DNA from: Erythroxylum novogranatense
Taxonomy: Eukaryota; Streptophyta; Magnoliopsida; Malpighiales; Erythroxylaceae
Assembly: GCA_029891385.1 (NCBI GenBank)
Contig: CM057230.1
Location: forward strand, 36,535,402-36,599,401
DNA: 64,000 bases
Direction: 5' to 3'
The notes beneath the pieces were generated by a model, which saw only the letters and a program-made list of their open reading frames with translations, had not been told where the DNA came from and made no database searches. Each line of letters opens with the position of its first letter. The stretch's first letter is position 1. Of the stretch, positions 1 through 11,750 are shown one piece after another. The position numbers and the translations under genes are program-made.

Positions 1-1664
1 ACTTGATAGAACTCTTATCAATTCTTCTTGGATCTCTCAGTTTCCTTCCTCTCATTGTGTCATTCATAACCCTCAAATTTATGATCATTCTCCTTTAGTG
101 GTGAAGTCGGTTGGCCTTCAGCTTAAACATGCATGTCCCTTTAGATTTCTTAACTTCTTAGCTTATCAGCCTAATTTCCTCCAGACTGTAGCTGATGCTT
201 GGGCCTTTCTCGTTTTCGACTGTCCATTCTTTAGGGTTGTTACTAAGCTTAAGAAAGTTAAGCAAGCGCTTAAAATTATGAATTTGTGTCAGATAGGTGA
301 CATTAATGCTAGGTTAAGCAATGTCAAGCTAAATTGAATTCCATTCAGGACCTTCTAAAGGTTTCCCCTAGTTCTTCAATTCTGTTGGCAAGGGAGTCAG
401 AGGCCATTAGCGATCTCTATAGATCTCTAGCGGACCAGGAATTTTTTATAGACAATCCTCTAGAATCAAATGGCTCAAGGAAGGTGATCGTAATACTAAG
501 TTCTTTCACAATTCCCTCCTTGACCATAGGAACCGAAATTCCATTCTTTCTCTTGAGGTGAGTCCTGGCAGACGGGTTGTCGATCTTGTTGATATCCAAT
601 CCCATTTCCTTGCTTACTTTAAATATTCTATTGGTAGTGAGAAGAATCTCCACTCCTCCAAGGAGTTTGTAGCCCAACTCTTTCCTCATCCCCTTCCGGA
701 TGCTTCTTCTCAAGCTCTAATTGCTGACGTTTCACCTTTAGAGATTCGAGAGGCCTTCCAATCCCTTAACCCTAATAAGGCCCCTGGTCCTGACGAATTC
801 AATGGGCTCTTCTTTCGAAAGGCTTGGCCCATTATAGGGGAAGATGTTACTGAAGCTATTCAGAGTTTTTCAACCATGGTAGGCTGCTCAAAGAGCTAAA
901 CTCTACTTTCATCTCCCTTATTCCTAAATCTGCTTATCCTTCTACTGTCCAGGACTTTAGACCTATTTCTTGCTGCAATACGCTTTACAAAGTTATAGCA
1001 AAAATTTTGGCTACTAGGCTCAGTCACATCCTTCCTCAGATAGTAAGCCCAAATCAAAGTGCTTTTATCAAAAATCGCCGAATCGACGATAATATTCTTT
1101 TAGCTCAAGAAATCTTCAAGAACTATCACATATCCAATTCCCATCAACGTTGTGCTTTCAAAGTGGATCTCCAAAAGGCTTATGACTCTATTCATTGGAA
1201 TTTTCTGCTTAGTACCCTAGAAGCGGTAGGCTTTCTGAGGAAGTTCTTTGTTTGGGTTAAAGAATGTATCACGTCCCCCTCTTATTCTATTTTGATCAAT
1301 GGATCTCCCACTCCCTTTTTCAAAGGTAAATCTGGCTTACGTCAGGGGGATCCTCTATCGCCTTTCCTTTTCATTATCTGTATGGAAGTGTTTTCTAGGA
1401 ATTTGAGACTGAATACAGACAACTCTCCCCAGTTTCAATATCATTGGAGATGTCAGGGCCTTAAGCTTAACCATCTTCTCTTTGCGGATGATCTTTTAAT
1501 GTTCAATCATGGGGATTTGATTTCTGCTCAACTTTTGCTTGACTCTTTGCATACTTTCTCTATGTACTCAGGCATGGAAATGAATACTTCCAAAAGTCAG
1601 TTCTACTTATCCCCGGATGTCAGTCATTTAAGATATAGGATGCATCTAGTGTCGGGTCTCCAAC
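1..1664 (+). pseudogene. L1-type LINE fragment: endonuclease tail and reverse transcriptase
   Basis: Coding remains of a plant non-LTR retrotransposon ORF2, spread over several frames (98-337, 334-561, 558-899, 1007-1687), so it carries multiple frameshifts and is not functional. The 98-337 piece matches the linker after the endonuclease domain. 558-899 holds the N-terminal RT motif NPNKAPGPDEFNGLFF. 1007-1687 holds the palm with VDLQKAYDSIHW, GLRQGDPLSPFLF and the catalytic FADDLLMF. The ORF2 C-terminus, RNase H and A-tail are missing: similarity stops near 1664, where a short direct repeat begins. The element starts before the window. L1-clade assignment rests on motif order. It cannot be the missing 5' half of the LINE at 48355, because both copies include the FADD box. 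Confidence 0.85.
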
Positions 1665-1782
1665 AAGTGTCCCTCAATGACCGTTAATGATATTGTGGGC
1701 CATTTAAGATTGGATTGGGTCCTGAGTTTCAGCCACTTGTAAGTGTCCCTCAATGACCGTTAATGATATTGTGGGCCATTTA
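1665..1782. repeat. 42-bp direct repeat pair bordering LINE and copia fragments
   Basis: A 42-bp sequence starting aagtgtccctcaatgaccg occurs at 1665-1706 and again at 1741-1782 without visible mismatch, with 34 bp between. It lies exactly between the end of recognisable LINE coding sequence and the start of recognisable copia sequence. It may be filler DNA from end joining or a remnant of the lost LINE 3' region. Confidence 0.8.
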
Positions 1783-2493
1783 TTGACTTTTTAGGCTCAA
1801 TTGGAGAAGTTTAATTAGTAGAATTCTTCATGCCCACTTCCAATGTCGCTTAGAAGCAAAGTAATAGGCAAAAACAAGGTAATAATTAGAATCAAGGTGT
1901 TTCTGGCCAACGTAGTGGCAGAGGCAATCGTGTTCAAGGCAAAGGTTGCGGTGGTCATAGAAAGAATGCGCCACGCATCATTTATCAAATCTATAACAAG
2001 CCCTACCATTCGGCAAACCAGTGTTATATGAGATTTGACCAAACCTTCAATTCTCAAGTTCTAAGAAATTAGCAATTTGTTGATCATTTGTTGCTTATAC
2101 TGCCATCTTAGAGAGGTGATAGATCGTCATTGGCTCCCTAATACTGGCACAAATAATCACATAACTAATAATGCAGCCAATCTTGTCCATTCAACTGATT
2201 ACCATGGTCTAGAGCATGTCAAAATAGCCAACAGTACAGGTTTGGAAACCACTCACATTGACTCTTCTATTATTCCTAGCATTTCTTGATCTCTATATCT
2301 TAAAAATGTCCATTGTCCTAGTATTAGTAGAAATCTCTTAATTGTGACAAAGTTTTGTATTGATAATAAAGTTTCATGTGAATTTTGATTGGGAAAATTG
2401 TTATGTGAAGGATCCGTTAATGGAAAAAATCCTACTCCATGGAATGCTTAAGGAGGATGGCCATTATGACTTTGACAAGCCAAGTCAAGTTTC
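1783..2493 (+). pseudogene. Old copia element C1, 5' part: gag zinc-knuckle region to protease
   Basis: Degraded Ty1/copia gag-pol. Translation shows a Gly/Arg-rich gag tail, a damaged zinc-knuckle region near 1990-2035, and the protease segment with NTGTNNHITNNAANLVHS (2140-2200), where the usual catalytic DTGA is changed to NTGT. The start of the GAG-pre-integrase region follows, up to 2493. Several stops are present. At 2489-2493 the word gtttc is the target-site duplication of the copia element inserted here; the same element resumes at 12282 in the same reading direction. No 5' LTR was recognised. The LINE fragment and the 42-bp repeat lie immediately upstream. Confidence 0.75.
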
Positions 2494-3852
2494 TGTTAGA
2501 GTAGTGCCCTAAAGGCAATCGCCTTTAGCACATTTTGTACAAAGTTATGTACAGACTTTATGAATAAATAAAGAAAGGCATATTTCATTAATTTGATGTT
2601 CATTATTTATGAACTGATATTGATCAATAAGCAAATTAATGAAGTCCTTGATATATGACATAGCATGAAGGAAATTATGATGTGACCATACTAATGAGAT
2701 TCCTATCATGTGCAATTATGTCAATATCTAAATTATCCCTAGTCGTAGGATTACTGAAACTGGACATCGATAATCCGGAAAGACTAGCACATCTCAAGCT
2801 CCTTGATTTGGTCAAGTAGTGGATCTCAGAAACTGTAAATATGAGATATTTAGGGTTGAGATGTGGATGTTTACTAGAGGTAGTAAGTACATTGGATGAC
2901 CTACTATGAGATCATCATATGGATGTCCTATTCTAATGTCAGTGATAATCTCATCATAGCAATGGTGCAAGTATCCTTAGACTTGAGGTACTCAAGGATA
3001 TCTTGGATACTGATTTTGTGCTATGACTCCATTCCTTGTTGCCTTACAGAGGTCGCTCGTAGGGTGGTGCTTAGGTACAGTTTGAGGTATTCGAAGGTAA
3101 TTGAGTAGCCAATAGAGGATTCACCACTTCTGTGATAGCATAAGATGATACCCATGGCCTCTTGTCAGGGTCATTACTTGGAAATCTCTGATCGGAGTAC
3201 ATATGTCATGAAGAGTGTCTTCATTGACATATTAAGTAATGAGTCCCAGGACAAGAACTGAAATCACTTGGACTAGATTTGACGTAGTCAGTCTAGTAAG
3301 AGTTGACACTTTGCCCATACTCATAACCAAGTGGAGTATAACATGGTGAAAGGATGAATTGCACGGTAATTGTCTATGGAAAGGTTCGTGATGTGGTTCA
3401 TGATGAATATAGGTTCATTCGTCAAACTAATTACTTTCCGGTCAATTGGGGGTCATGATGTGTTGCTAGATACCACTCATGACTTGCTTGGATTAAGTGT
3501 TGATCTAAGTGGCCAACATAACCGGAAACCTAATGGGTCACATGCATAAGAGTGACTCGGAGAATTTGTAAGATAGTTTTGGACAGAGTTCCAATATATG
3601 GAGAGAAAACGGATTAAATGGATCCCGATAAGATCGAGATATGTCCCGATGAGATCGCGACATCGATATTGCTGAAAAAAGTTTTCGGTGGTTTTTCCAT
3701 ACCGGGACCCGGTAGGACCGACCCCAGTGTGACTGGACCACCTCAGCATTAATATACATATATATATCTTATTAATTAATTAAAGAATTTATATATATAT
3801 ATATATATATATATAAAGTAAAGACAAACTTCCTCTCCTCCTTCCACGTATA

Positions 3853-3908
<56 letters not shown>

Positions 3909-4366
3909 CCTAACGTGGAAAGCATTTTCACCTAAGCATTTAATGTGTCTTTAACAATTAAAGACACATGGCAAATGAAGAAAGGTGAGGATTGATGTTC
4001 GTTGGTTTGAATAAAAGAAGAAGGGTTTTGTGAAAACCTAAGAAAAGTTTGTTCTCTCATCATCGATCATCATCCTTCAAGCTCTTCATTCTCCAAGCTT
4101 CTTCTTCACCATCGTTTCTCAAGCTCTCTAAGGACAAAGGTAAGAGCTAGCACTCTTTAATTTGTTCTAGCTATTCCCGGGTCAAAGGGTTTGTCCCGGT
4201 TAGGTTCTCCGATCTCTGCGTGGATACCGTTAGAGACGGTCTCCTTTGATCGTTTTGGTTTGACTTTGTTATATAGTCACATGGATCCTGGCTTTGGGAA
4301 GGTCCCGAACAAAAATTTTGTTTTTCCGCACGTGGGCATGTGATGCTCACACGGGATTTTCCTACA
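2494..4366 (+). repeat. 5' LTR of the copia element
   Basis: The LTR runs from TGTTAGAGTAGTGCCC to TTTTCCTACA and is matched along its whole length by 10424-12276. It contains two TA microsatellites (3789-3814 and 3855-3904) enclosing a 40-bp segment at 3815-3854. That segment is in the opposite orientation to the corresponding segment of the 3' LTR. At 3944-3968 an 11-bp perfect stem (tgtgtctttaa / ttaaagacaca) encloses the loop caa. The U3/R/U5 borders are not certain; a gaataaaagaag stretch near 4010 or the TA tract could serve as promoter. Confidence 0.96.
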
Positions 4367-4367
4367 G

Positions 4368-4380
4368 TGGTATCGAGCCA
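4368..4380 (+). other. Primer-binding site, initiator tRNA-Met type
   Basis: One base after the 5' LTR the sequence reads tggtatcgagcca. This resembles the complement of the 3' end of initiator methionine tRNA used by most plant copia elements, with a small deletion or change at the fifth to eighth positions. Confidence 0.85.
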
Positions 4381-5487
4381 CTTGTGTCGTATATAATGAA
4401 GAAATCATGATTAGGTCGGAGTTGCCTATTGCTTGTGACGATGATGCATGTTGTAAATGTCAAATTCGAAATCAGTATAACGATATTGTTTTTCAAAATT
4501 TTCTTGCCCAGATATGTTCACAAGATGTTGTTGCATATGTCTGTGGAAGCTCGGAATTTATCAATGTGATTTGATATGGTTTTGCTAATTTATTCCCTAA
4601 TGTTCTGGTTGCTGTGTTTGTGCACATTCAATGAACAGGCATGCTTGTAAATTTGAGAATAAATTGTATAATTTTTTTTTGAATTTTCTTTCACCGACAT
4701 GTCTCTAATATGTTTATGAATGTCTATGAGGATGGAAAAATGTTTTAGAGGTGATTTACTATTTATTTGAGAATTTATTGTGTGCTGCTAGGAATAACTG
4801 TGTTGAGGAACACAGATTAAACATTGGCTTTGTTGCTGAGGTTGGTTGAGTTTTTGTTGGAAATAAATCCTGAAAAAATTCATGGAGTATTTTGTGAACA
4901 TGTTGCAACCTCTGTAATTTTCTCAGAATTTATTAAAATTGTTTCAATGAGTTTTTCAAGAAAAAGACAGAGCTTGACAGTTTTGAGAAAGTTGCTGGAG
5001 CTGTTTTGTTTGAAATGTATGATTGTGTATTTGTCAATTCCAATGCCTTGGATCATTTTTAATGTGATTAAATATGTGTTAAATTGATGTTGTATGCTTT
5101 CCAAAATGATTTTCTTGAAATTGGGTTTCCAAAAATTTTCGGATGTCAAATATGTCACATTAGCGTCTCGTTAGTGTATTTCGTTGTCTTGATTGTTTTG
5201 GCCGTCACAAATTTTATGACCAGTGCCAAAGTAGTCTTGATAAAGTGTAGACTACCTAGAGATACTTAGGGTGATAGTTTGATATTCACAAAATTATTTG
5301 GAAATCTAAGTGAATAATAGTGTATTCATCGATTTCAAGTTTTTCATGTATAGTTTGACTATATATGGTAAACAACAATGAAAGTGTTTCATTCGTACAT
5401 CAAGGTAAAGTGTATTACACTTGGTATTGTGAATTTGAATTGCACGGATTGAGAAATTAGCCGATTAGAAAGCAATTCCACGTATAT

Positions 5488-5695
5488 AAGTCGACTTACA
5501 TATGCATAAGTCGACTTGTATTCTCAGATAAGTCGACTTACACATGCATAAGTCGACTTGTCCGTGAACATAAGTCGATTTGTACAATGATATAAGTCGA
5601 TTTGTACGTGCACAGTATCATAAGTCGACTTGCACAATGGTATAAGTCGACTTGTACGTACACAATAGCATAAGTCGACTTATACAAGTCGACTT
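5488..5695. repeat. Array of the palindrome AAGTCGACTT in the copia leader
   Basis: The perfect 10-bp palindrome aagtcgactt occurs eight times, starting at 5488, 5508, 5530, 5550, 5622, 5644, 5672 and 5686. Two one-mismatch copies (aagtcgattt) start at 5572 and 5594. Spacers are mostly 10-12 bp early and about 12-18 bp later, often rich in tacatatgca or tgtacgtacaca, themselves near-palindromic. The array can form many alternative hairpins in the transcript. Confidence 0.95.
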
Positions 5696-6150
5696 ACAAC
5701 ATGCTTAGGTAGGATGATGGATGATTTTAGGTATAGACTCAATGTGATTGATGAAATACCCTAAATTATTCTATATAGTCATGGTGACTATAATCCTACA
5801 GCTTGGAGAAGAAGATGATGAGACCAGAGCTTGATAACCCTCAAATAATATGAAAACTAACGCCTTTCATGAATATGGGGAGAACCAGAGTTCTTACAGA
5901 GTTGGGTTGTTGGGTAAACCCAAGCTCACTCTATACGGATAAGTTCGAACCATGAAAATAAGATTTTCGAATTAATGGGTCAGTTTTCATTAGAAGCGTT
6001 AATTTGTTGAGTAAACTCAAGGTTAATGTGGACATAGGCGAAATTGGGTAGTGTACATCAGATGTACGCGCATCAAGAGTTGATAACCCAATGTGTGTGC
6101 ATACATCACGAGTTGATAACACTAATCGATAATTGCACCTAAGATGTAAC

Positions 6151-6319
6151 TGGTATGACTGATACCTACCGATTGATCTAAGGTGGCTTGTTGGGTAAAC
6201 CTAAGGTCATTTTAGTAATGTCGGATATCTATGATGCAATTGGTATGACTGATACCTACCGATTGACCTAAGGTGGCTTGTTGGGTAAACCCAAGGTCAT
6301 TTTAGTAATGTCGGATATC
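6151..6319. repeat. Tandem duplication, 79-bp copies with 90-bp period
   Basis: Copy one is 6151-6229 and copy two is 6241-6319, differing at two positions seen by eye. Each contains a cttgttgggtaaacc word that also appears near 5906-5922 and, less exactly, near 6005-6020. The duplication lies about 160 bp before the gag start. Confidence 0.9.
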
Positions 6320-6482
6320 GACCCACTAGGACATTTTGTCATAATGTTTCTTGGATTCGTACTGAGGGTTATGGATTCTTTGAAACTAGTGGGAGTCATA
6401 TACATGTCATGCAAGTCCTTATGATCATGCATGTAATTCTATTCTAACATTATTTCTCTCTTTCTTTTTAGGTTGATTGAAG

Positions 6483-8654
6483 ATGACTTCAAGTGTGAAC
6501 TTGCGCTCACTAATGGACTCAAACAAATTAACTGGACCAAATTTTCTTGATTGGCTGAGAAATCTGAGAATTGTTCTCAGATCTGAGGAACTGGGATATG
6601 TCCTAGATGTTCCACTTCCTGATCCACCTGCTGCTGATGCTTCTGATGAGGATCAGAAAGTATATCGAAAGCATCTTAAAGACAGTGACTTGGTTACCTA
6701 TATTATGCTCACCTCGATGTCACCAGAGTTGCAGAAGCAGCATGAGTCTATGGATGCTAATACCATAGTGTTTCATCTTAGGGAGTTGTTTGATGAGCAA
6801 GCTCGGTCTGAAAGGTTCGAGACCTCGAGGCTACTCTTCACTACTAAGATGACTCCAGGTTCATCTGCAGTACAGTATGCACTGAAGATGAATGGGTATA
6901 TTGAGAGGTTGACCATCTTAGGTTTTGTTATGGATTATGAATTAAATGTTCACTTAATTCTAGTTGGATTGTTTGATAGTTATTCACAGTTTGTGTTAAA
7001 CTATCGGATGAACCAAATATCCATGACAATTCCTGAGTTGATCAATCTGCTCAAGACAGCAGAGCAAGCTATCAAGAAGGATAGCAAGGCAGTGCTTGTG
7101 GTGGACTCTTCTTCTTCTGGTTCAAAGAAAAAGAAACTGAAGAAGAAAAGGTCTAAGAAACCGAAAGGAAGTGCAGCCAAGAAGAAAACCAAAGATACTG
7201 CACCACAAGGAACTTGCTTCCATTGTGGCAAGACTGGCCACTGGAAGCGAAACTGTAAAGTCTATCTTGAAGAATTGAAGCAGAAGAAGGCATCAGATGC
7301 CTCAGCTCCTTCAGGTATGTTTGTCATTGAGGTTAATACTGTTTCTGACCATAACATATGGGTATTAGATACCGGTTGTGACTCACACATTTGCAATGAT
7401 ATGCAGGGCCTCAGGGACAATAGACAGCTCATGAAGGGAGAACTAGACCTACGTGTGGGAAATGGAGCAAGAGTTGCTGCATTAGCCGTAGGCACTTACT
7501 TTTTGTCACTCCCCACTGGGCTTGTAATTAAATTGGACGAATATTATTTTGTACCTGTTTTAACAAAGAACATATTATGCATTTCTTGTTTAAATAGATT
7601 TGGTTTCCATTTGACTTTTAGTAACAATGGTTGTTCTATTAGTTTGAATGGAATGCTTTATGGTACTGGTACATTATGCAATGGAATTTACATATTAGAT
7701 ATGTCACATCCAATTATGAATGTCAATGACACGAAAAGACATAAACGAGATAATTTAAAATCAACTTACTTATGGCATTGTCGCTTTGGCCATCTAAATG
7801 AGAGACGCATAGCTAAGCTCCATAAGAGTGGAAGTTTAGGGTCATTTGATTATGAATCATATGACACATGTGAATCTTGTTTATTAGGCAAGATGACTAA
7901 GTTATCCTTTAAGGGAAATGGTGAACGAGCTACTGGAGTATTAGACCTAATATATTCAGATGTATGTGGTCCGATGTCCATCCATGCTAGAAGTGGTTGT
8001 CTTTACTTCATTACCTTTATCGATGATTATTCTTGATATGGGTACCTGTATCTGATGAGATACAAATCTGAAGCATTTGAAAAGTTCAAACAATTCAGAA
8101 ATGAAGTAGAAAACTAACTTGGGAAAAGTATCAAGATATAACGAGCCGATCGTGGTGGGGAATACTTAGACCAACAGTTTTTGGATTATCTCAGAGATAA
8201 TGGGATTTTATCTCAATGGACTCCTCCGTACACACCACAGCATAATGGTGTGGCTGAAAGGAGAAATCGAACCTTGTTAGACATGGTACGATCGATGATG
8301 GGTTTTGCAAAGTTACCGAAATCCTTTTGGGGGTATGCACTCGAGACAGCTGTTTACTTGCTAAACAGAGTTCCATCAAAGACAGTTGATGTTACTCCAT
8401 ATGAGATGTGGACTAAAAAAAGACCCTATCTTACTCATTTAAAAGTTTGGGGTTGTCCTGCTTATGTGAAGCGGACACAATCAGATAAACTTGATGCAAA
8501 GTCTGACAAGTGTTTGTTCGTAGGATATCCTAAAGAAACAATAGGATATCAATTCTACCATGCTAAGGAACAAAAGGTGTTTGTTTCAAAGCATGCTGTC
8601 TTTTTAGAGAAAGAGTTTCTTTACAAGAAGACGGTGGGAGCAAAATTGAACTGA
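6483..8654 (+). pseudogene. Copia gag, protease and integrase (broken)
   Basis: One open frame runs 6483-8036, starting at ATG 6483 (an upstream in-frame TTG is not a likely start). It contains a copia gag with the N-terminal LTGPNFLDWLRNLRIVL motif, a Lys-rich stretch, a CCHC knuckle CFHCGKTGHWKRNC (about 7216-7257), protease WVLDTGCDSHIC (about 7360-7395), the GAG-pre-integrase HHCC region (HCRFGHLN ... CESCLLGK) and the first integrase Asp residues (SDVCGP, FIDDYS). TGA at 8034-8036 replaces the expected Trp codon after FIDDYS. Further stops lie at about 8115 and 8140. The integrase resumes open at 8181-8654 with NGVAERRNRTLLDM, the catalytic Glu region, and ends at TGA 8652-8654. Core domains are easy to recognise but the protein cannot be made whole. 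Confidence 0.93.
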
Positions 8655-10407
8655 AGAAGTTCAAGATGCTCGAACGCACCTTGATCAACCGTGCGAACCT
8701 AAAGCGTGACTCATACCGATGAAGTAATAGTTCAACCTTCTACAACACACGAAATTGTGAGGTCACGTAGGATACGCCTGCTTCCGAGAGATATGGATTT
8801 CGTGAATGAACAGAATGACGATTGCTCATAGAAGATGATGAGCCTACCACCTATGAAGAGGTTCAAGAGTTTAGAGTCGAGAAATGGCTTCAAGCCATGC
8901 AAGTGAAATGGATTCCATGTATGAAAACCAAGTATAGACTTTGGTTGAGGCACCAAGGAATAAAACCCATAGGGTGTAAATGGGTTTTCAAAAGAAAACC
9001 GACATGGATGGTAATGTAATTACCTATAAAGCAAGGCTTGTGGCTAAAGGTTTTAAATCAAAGACAAGGAGTTGACTACGACGAGACCTTCAGCCCAGTA
9101 GCAATGCTTAAATCCATTAGGATACTCCTAGCCATTTCCACTCATTATGATTATGAGATATGGCAAATGGATATGAAGACAGCTTTCCTAAATGAAAATC
9201 TAACTGAGGATGTGTATATGACACAACTTGAGGGCTTCATCTCCTATGATGGCAAAAAGGTATGCAAGCTTCAGAAATCCATCTATGGATTGAAGCAAGC
9301 ATCCAGGAGTTGGAATATCCGTTTCGATGAGGTAATCAAAGAGTTTGGTTTCTCACAAAATCCGGATGAATACTGTGTGTATAAGAAGGTTAATGGGACT
9401 GCAATCGTATTCCTTGTGCTATATGTAGATGACATATTATTACTAGGAAACGATGTCTCTATGCTACAAGCTGTCAAGATTTGGTTGTCCAAACAATTTT
9501 CATGAAAGACCTTGGTGAAGCAACTTATATCCTTGGGATAAGGATCTATAGAGATAGATCAAAAAGGTTGCTCGGTTTTTCACAATCAACGTACATAGAC
9601 AAGATGCTGAAGAGGTTTAGCATGGAACAATCCAAGAGAGGGTACCTTCCCGTGACTCATGGGATAACACTCTCGAAATCTATGTGTCGTAAGACACATG
9701 ATGAGAGGATGCGCATGAATATGATCCTGTATGCATCTGCATTAGGATCTATCATGTACTCTATGCTATGTATGAGACCCGATGTATCATATGCTCTAAG
9801 TGTTACGAGCAGATACCAGTTGGATCCTGGTGAGGGTCACTGGGTGGCTGTCAAGAATATTCTCAAGTACTTGCGAAGGACTAAGGATGTTTTCTTGATA
9901 TATGGAGATGGAGATCTCAAAGTGAGCGGGTATATAGATGCCAGTTTTTAATCTGATAAGGATGATTCTAAATCCCAATCAGGTTATGTATTCACACTGA
10001 ACGACGGGGCGGTCAGTTGGAAGAGTTCCAAACAAGAGATGACTGTTGATTCAACAACTGAGGCAGAGTACATTGCCGCTTCAGACGCAACAAAGGAAAC
10101 AGTTTGGATCAGAAAGTTCATTACTAAACTTGGTGTGGTTCCTAGCTGTGATGGGCCCATACAGTTGTATTGTGACAACAATGGGGCTATTGCGCAGGCA
10201 AAGGAACCGAGGTCTCATCAACGATTCAAACACGTACTCCACAGATATCACCTAATCAAGGAGATCATTGGTCGAGGTGATGTGCAGATAGAGAGAATTC
10301 CCACAGAGCAGAATATTGCTGATCCGTTGACAAAGCCATTGTCACAGAAGAACTTTGATTCTCATGTACTCGCTTATGGTATTAGATATCAAGGCGATTG
10401 GCTTTAG
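8655..10407 (+). pseudogene. Copia reverse transcriptase and RNase H (broken)
   Basis: This is the continuation of the copia pol. The first 170 bp is scrambled by frameshifts. RT is then seen in 8822-9019 (GIKPIGCKWVFKRK), 9038-9505 (QMDMKTAFLNENL, YGLKQASRSWN, catalytic LYVDDILLLGND) and 9481-9951. RNase H follows at 10039-10407, with STTEAEYIAASDATKE, the YCDNNGAIAQAKEP segment and the C-terminal ADPLTKPL box. Breaks occur near 9020, 9500 and at TAA 9949-9951. The last stop, TAG 10405-10407, lies only three bases before the polypurine tract, as expected for copia elements. Confidence 0.92.
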
Positions 10408-10410
10408 GTC

Positions 10411-10420
10411 AAGTGGGAGA
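10411..10420 (+). other. Polypurine tract
   Basis: The purine run aagtgggaga followed by ttt ends immediately before the 3' LTR at 10424. It is the standard plus-strand priming site of plant copia elements. Confidence 0.9.
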
Positions 10421-10423
10421 TTT

Positions 10424-11712
10424 TGTTAGAGTAGTGTCCTAAAGGCAATTGCCTTTAGCACATTTTGTACAAAGTTGTGTACAGACTTTATGAATAAATA
10501 AAGAAAGGCATATTTCATTAATTTGATGTTCATTATTTATGAACTGATATTGATCAATAAACAAATTAATGAAGTCTATGATATATGACATAGCATGAAG
10601 GAAATTATGATGTGATCATACTACTGAGGTTCCTATCATGTGTAATTATGTCAGTATCTAAATTATCCATAGTCATAGGATTCTTGGCTGGACAACAGAA
10701 TCCGAGAGACTAGCACATCTCAAGCTCCTTGATTTGGTCAAGCAGTGGATCTCAGAAATTGTAAATATGAGATATTTAGGGTTGAGATGTGGATGTTTAC
10801 TAGAGGTAGTAAGTACATTGGATGACCTGTTATGAGATCATCACATGGATGTCCTATTCTAATGTCAGTGATAATCTCATCATAGCAATGGTGCAAGTAT
10901 CCTTAGACTTGAGGTACTTAAGGATATCTTGGATACTGATTCTGTGCTTTGACTCCATTCCTTGTTGCCTTACAGAGGTCGCTCATAGGGTGGTGCTTAG
11001 GTACAGTTTGAGGTATTCGAAGGTAATTGAGTAGCCAATAGAGGATTCACCACTTCTGTGATAGCAGAAGATGATACCCATGGCCTCTTGTCAGGGTCAT
11101 TACTTGGAAATCTCTGATCAGAGTACATATGTCATGAAGAGTGTCTTCATTGACATATTAAGTAATGAGTCCCAGGACAAGAACTGAAATCACTTGGACT
11201 AGATTTGACGTAGTCAGTCTAGTAAGAGTTGACACTTTGCCCATACTCATAACCAAGTGGGGTATAGCATGGTGAAAGGACGAATTGCACGGTAATTGTC
11301 TATAGAAAGGTTCGTGATATGGTTCATGATGAATATAGGTTCATTCGTCAAACCAATTACTTTTCGATCAATTGGGGGTCATGATGTGTTGCTAGATACC
11401 GCTCATGACTTACTTGGATTAAGTGTTGATCTAAGTGGCCAACATAACCGGGAACCTAATGGATCACACGCATAAGAGTGACTCGGAGAATTTGTAAAAT
11501 AGTTTTGGACAGAGTTCCAATATATGGAGAGCAAACGGATTAAATGGATCTCGATAAGATCGAGATATGTCCCGATGAGATCGCGACATCGATATTGCTG
11601 AAAAAGGTTTTCGGTGATTTTTCCATATCGAGACCCGGTAGGACCGACCCCAGTGTGACTGGACCACCTCAGCATTAATATACATATATATATCTTATTA
11701 ATTAATTAAAGA

Positions 11713-11750
<38 letters not shown>

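Larger units (their letters stand above)
4381..6482 (+). other. Long untranslated leader of the copia element
   Basis: This 2.1-kb leader lies between the primer-binding site and the gag start. It has no recognisable coding region; short open frames at 4824-5087 and 5084-5269 look like chance. Notable contents are the array of AAGTCGACTT palindromes (5488-5695) and a 90-bp-period tandem duplication (6151-6319). Confidence 0.7.

Noticed and set aside
2896..3108. Paired open frames at 2896-3108 and 10822-11034, and minus frames at 3477-3749 and 11403-11675
   Set aside because: Same position in the two copia LTRs; repeated because the LTRs are, with no coding motif.
5488..5695. CRISPR-like look of the AAGTCGACTT array
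   Set aside because: The repeat is a 10-bp palindrome with short unequal spacers inside a plant copia leader; repeat and spacer lengths and host do not fit CRISPR.
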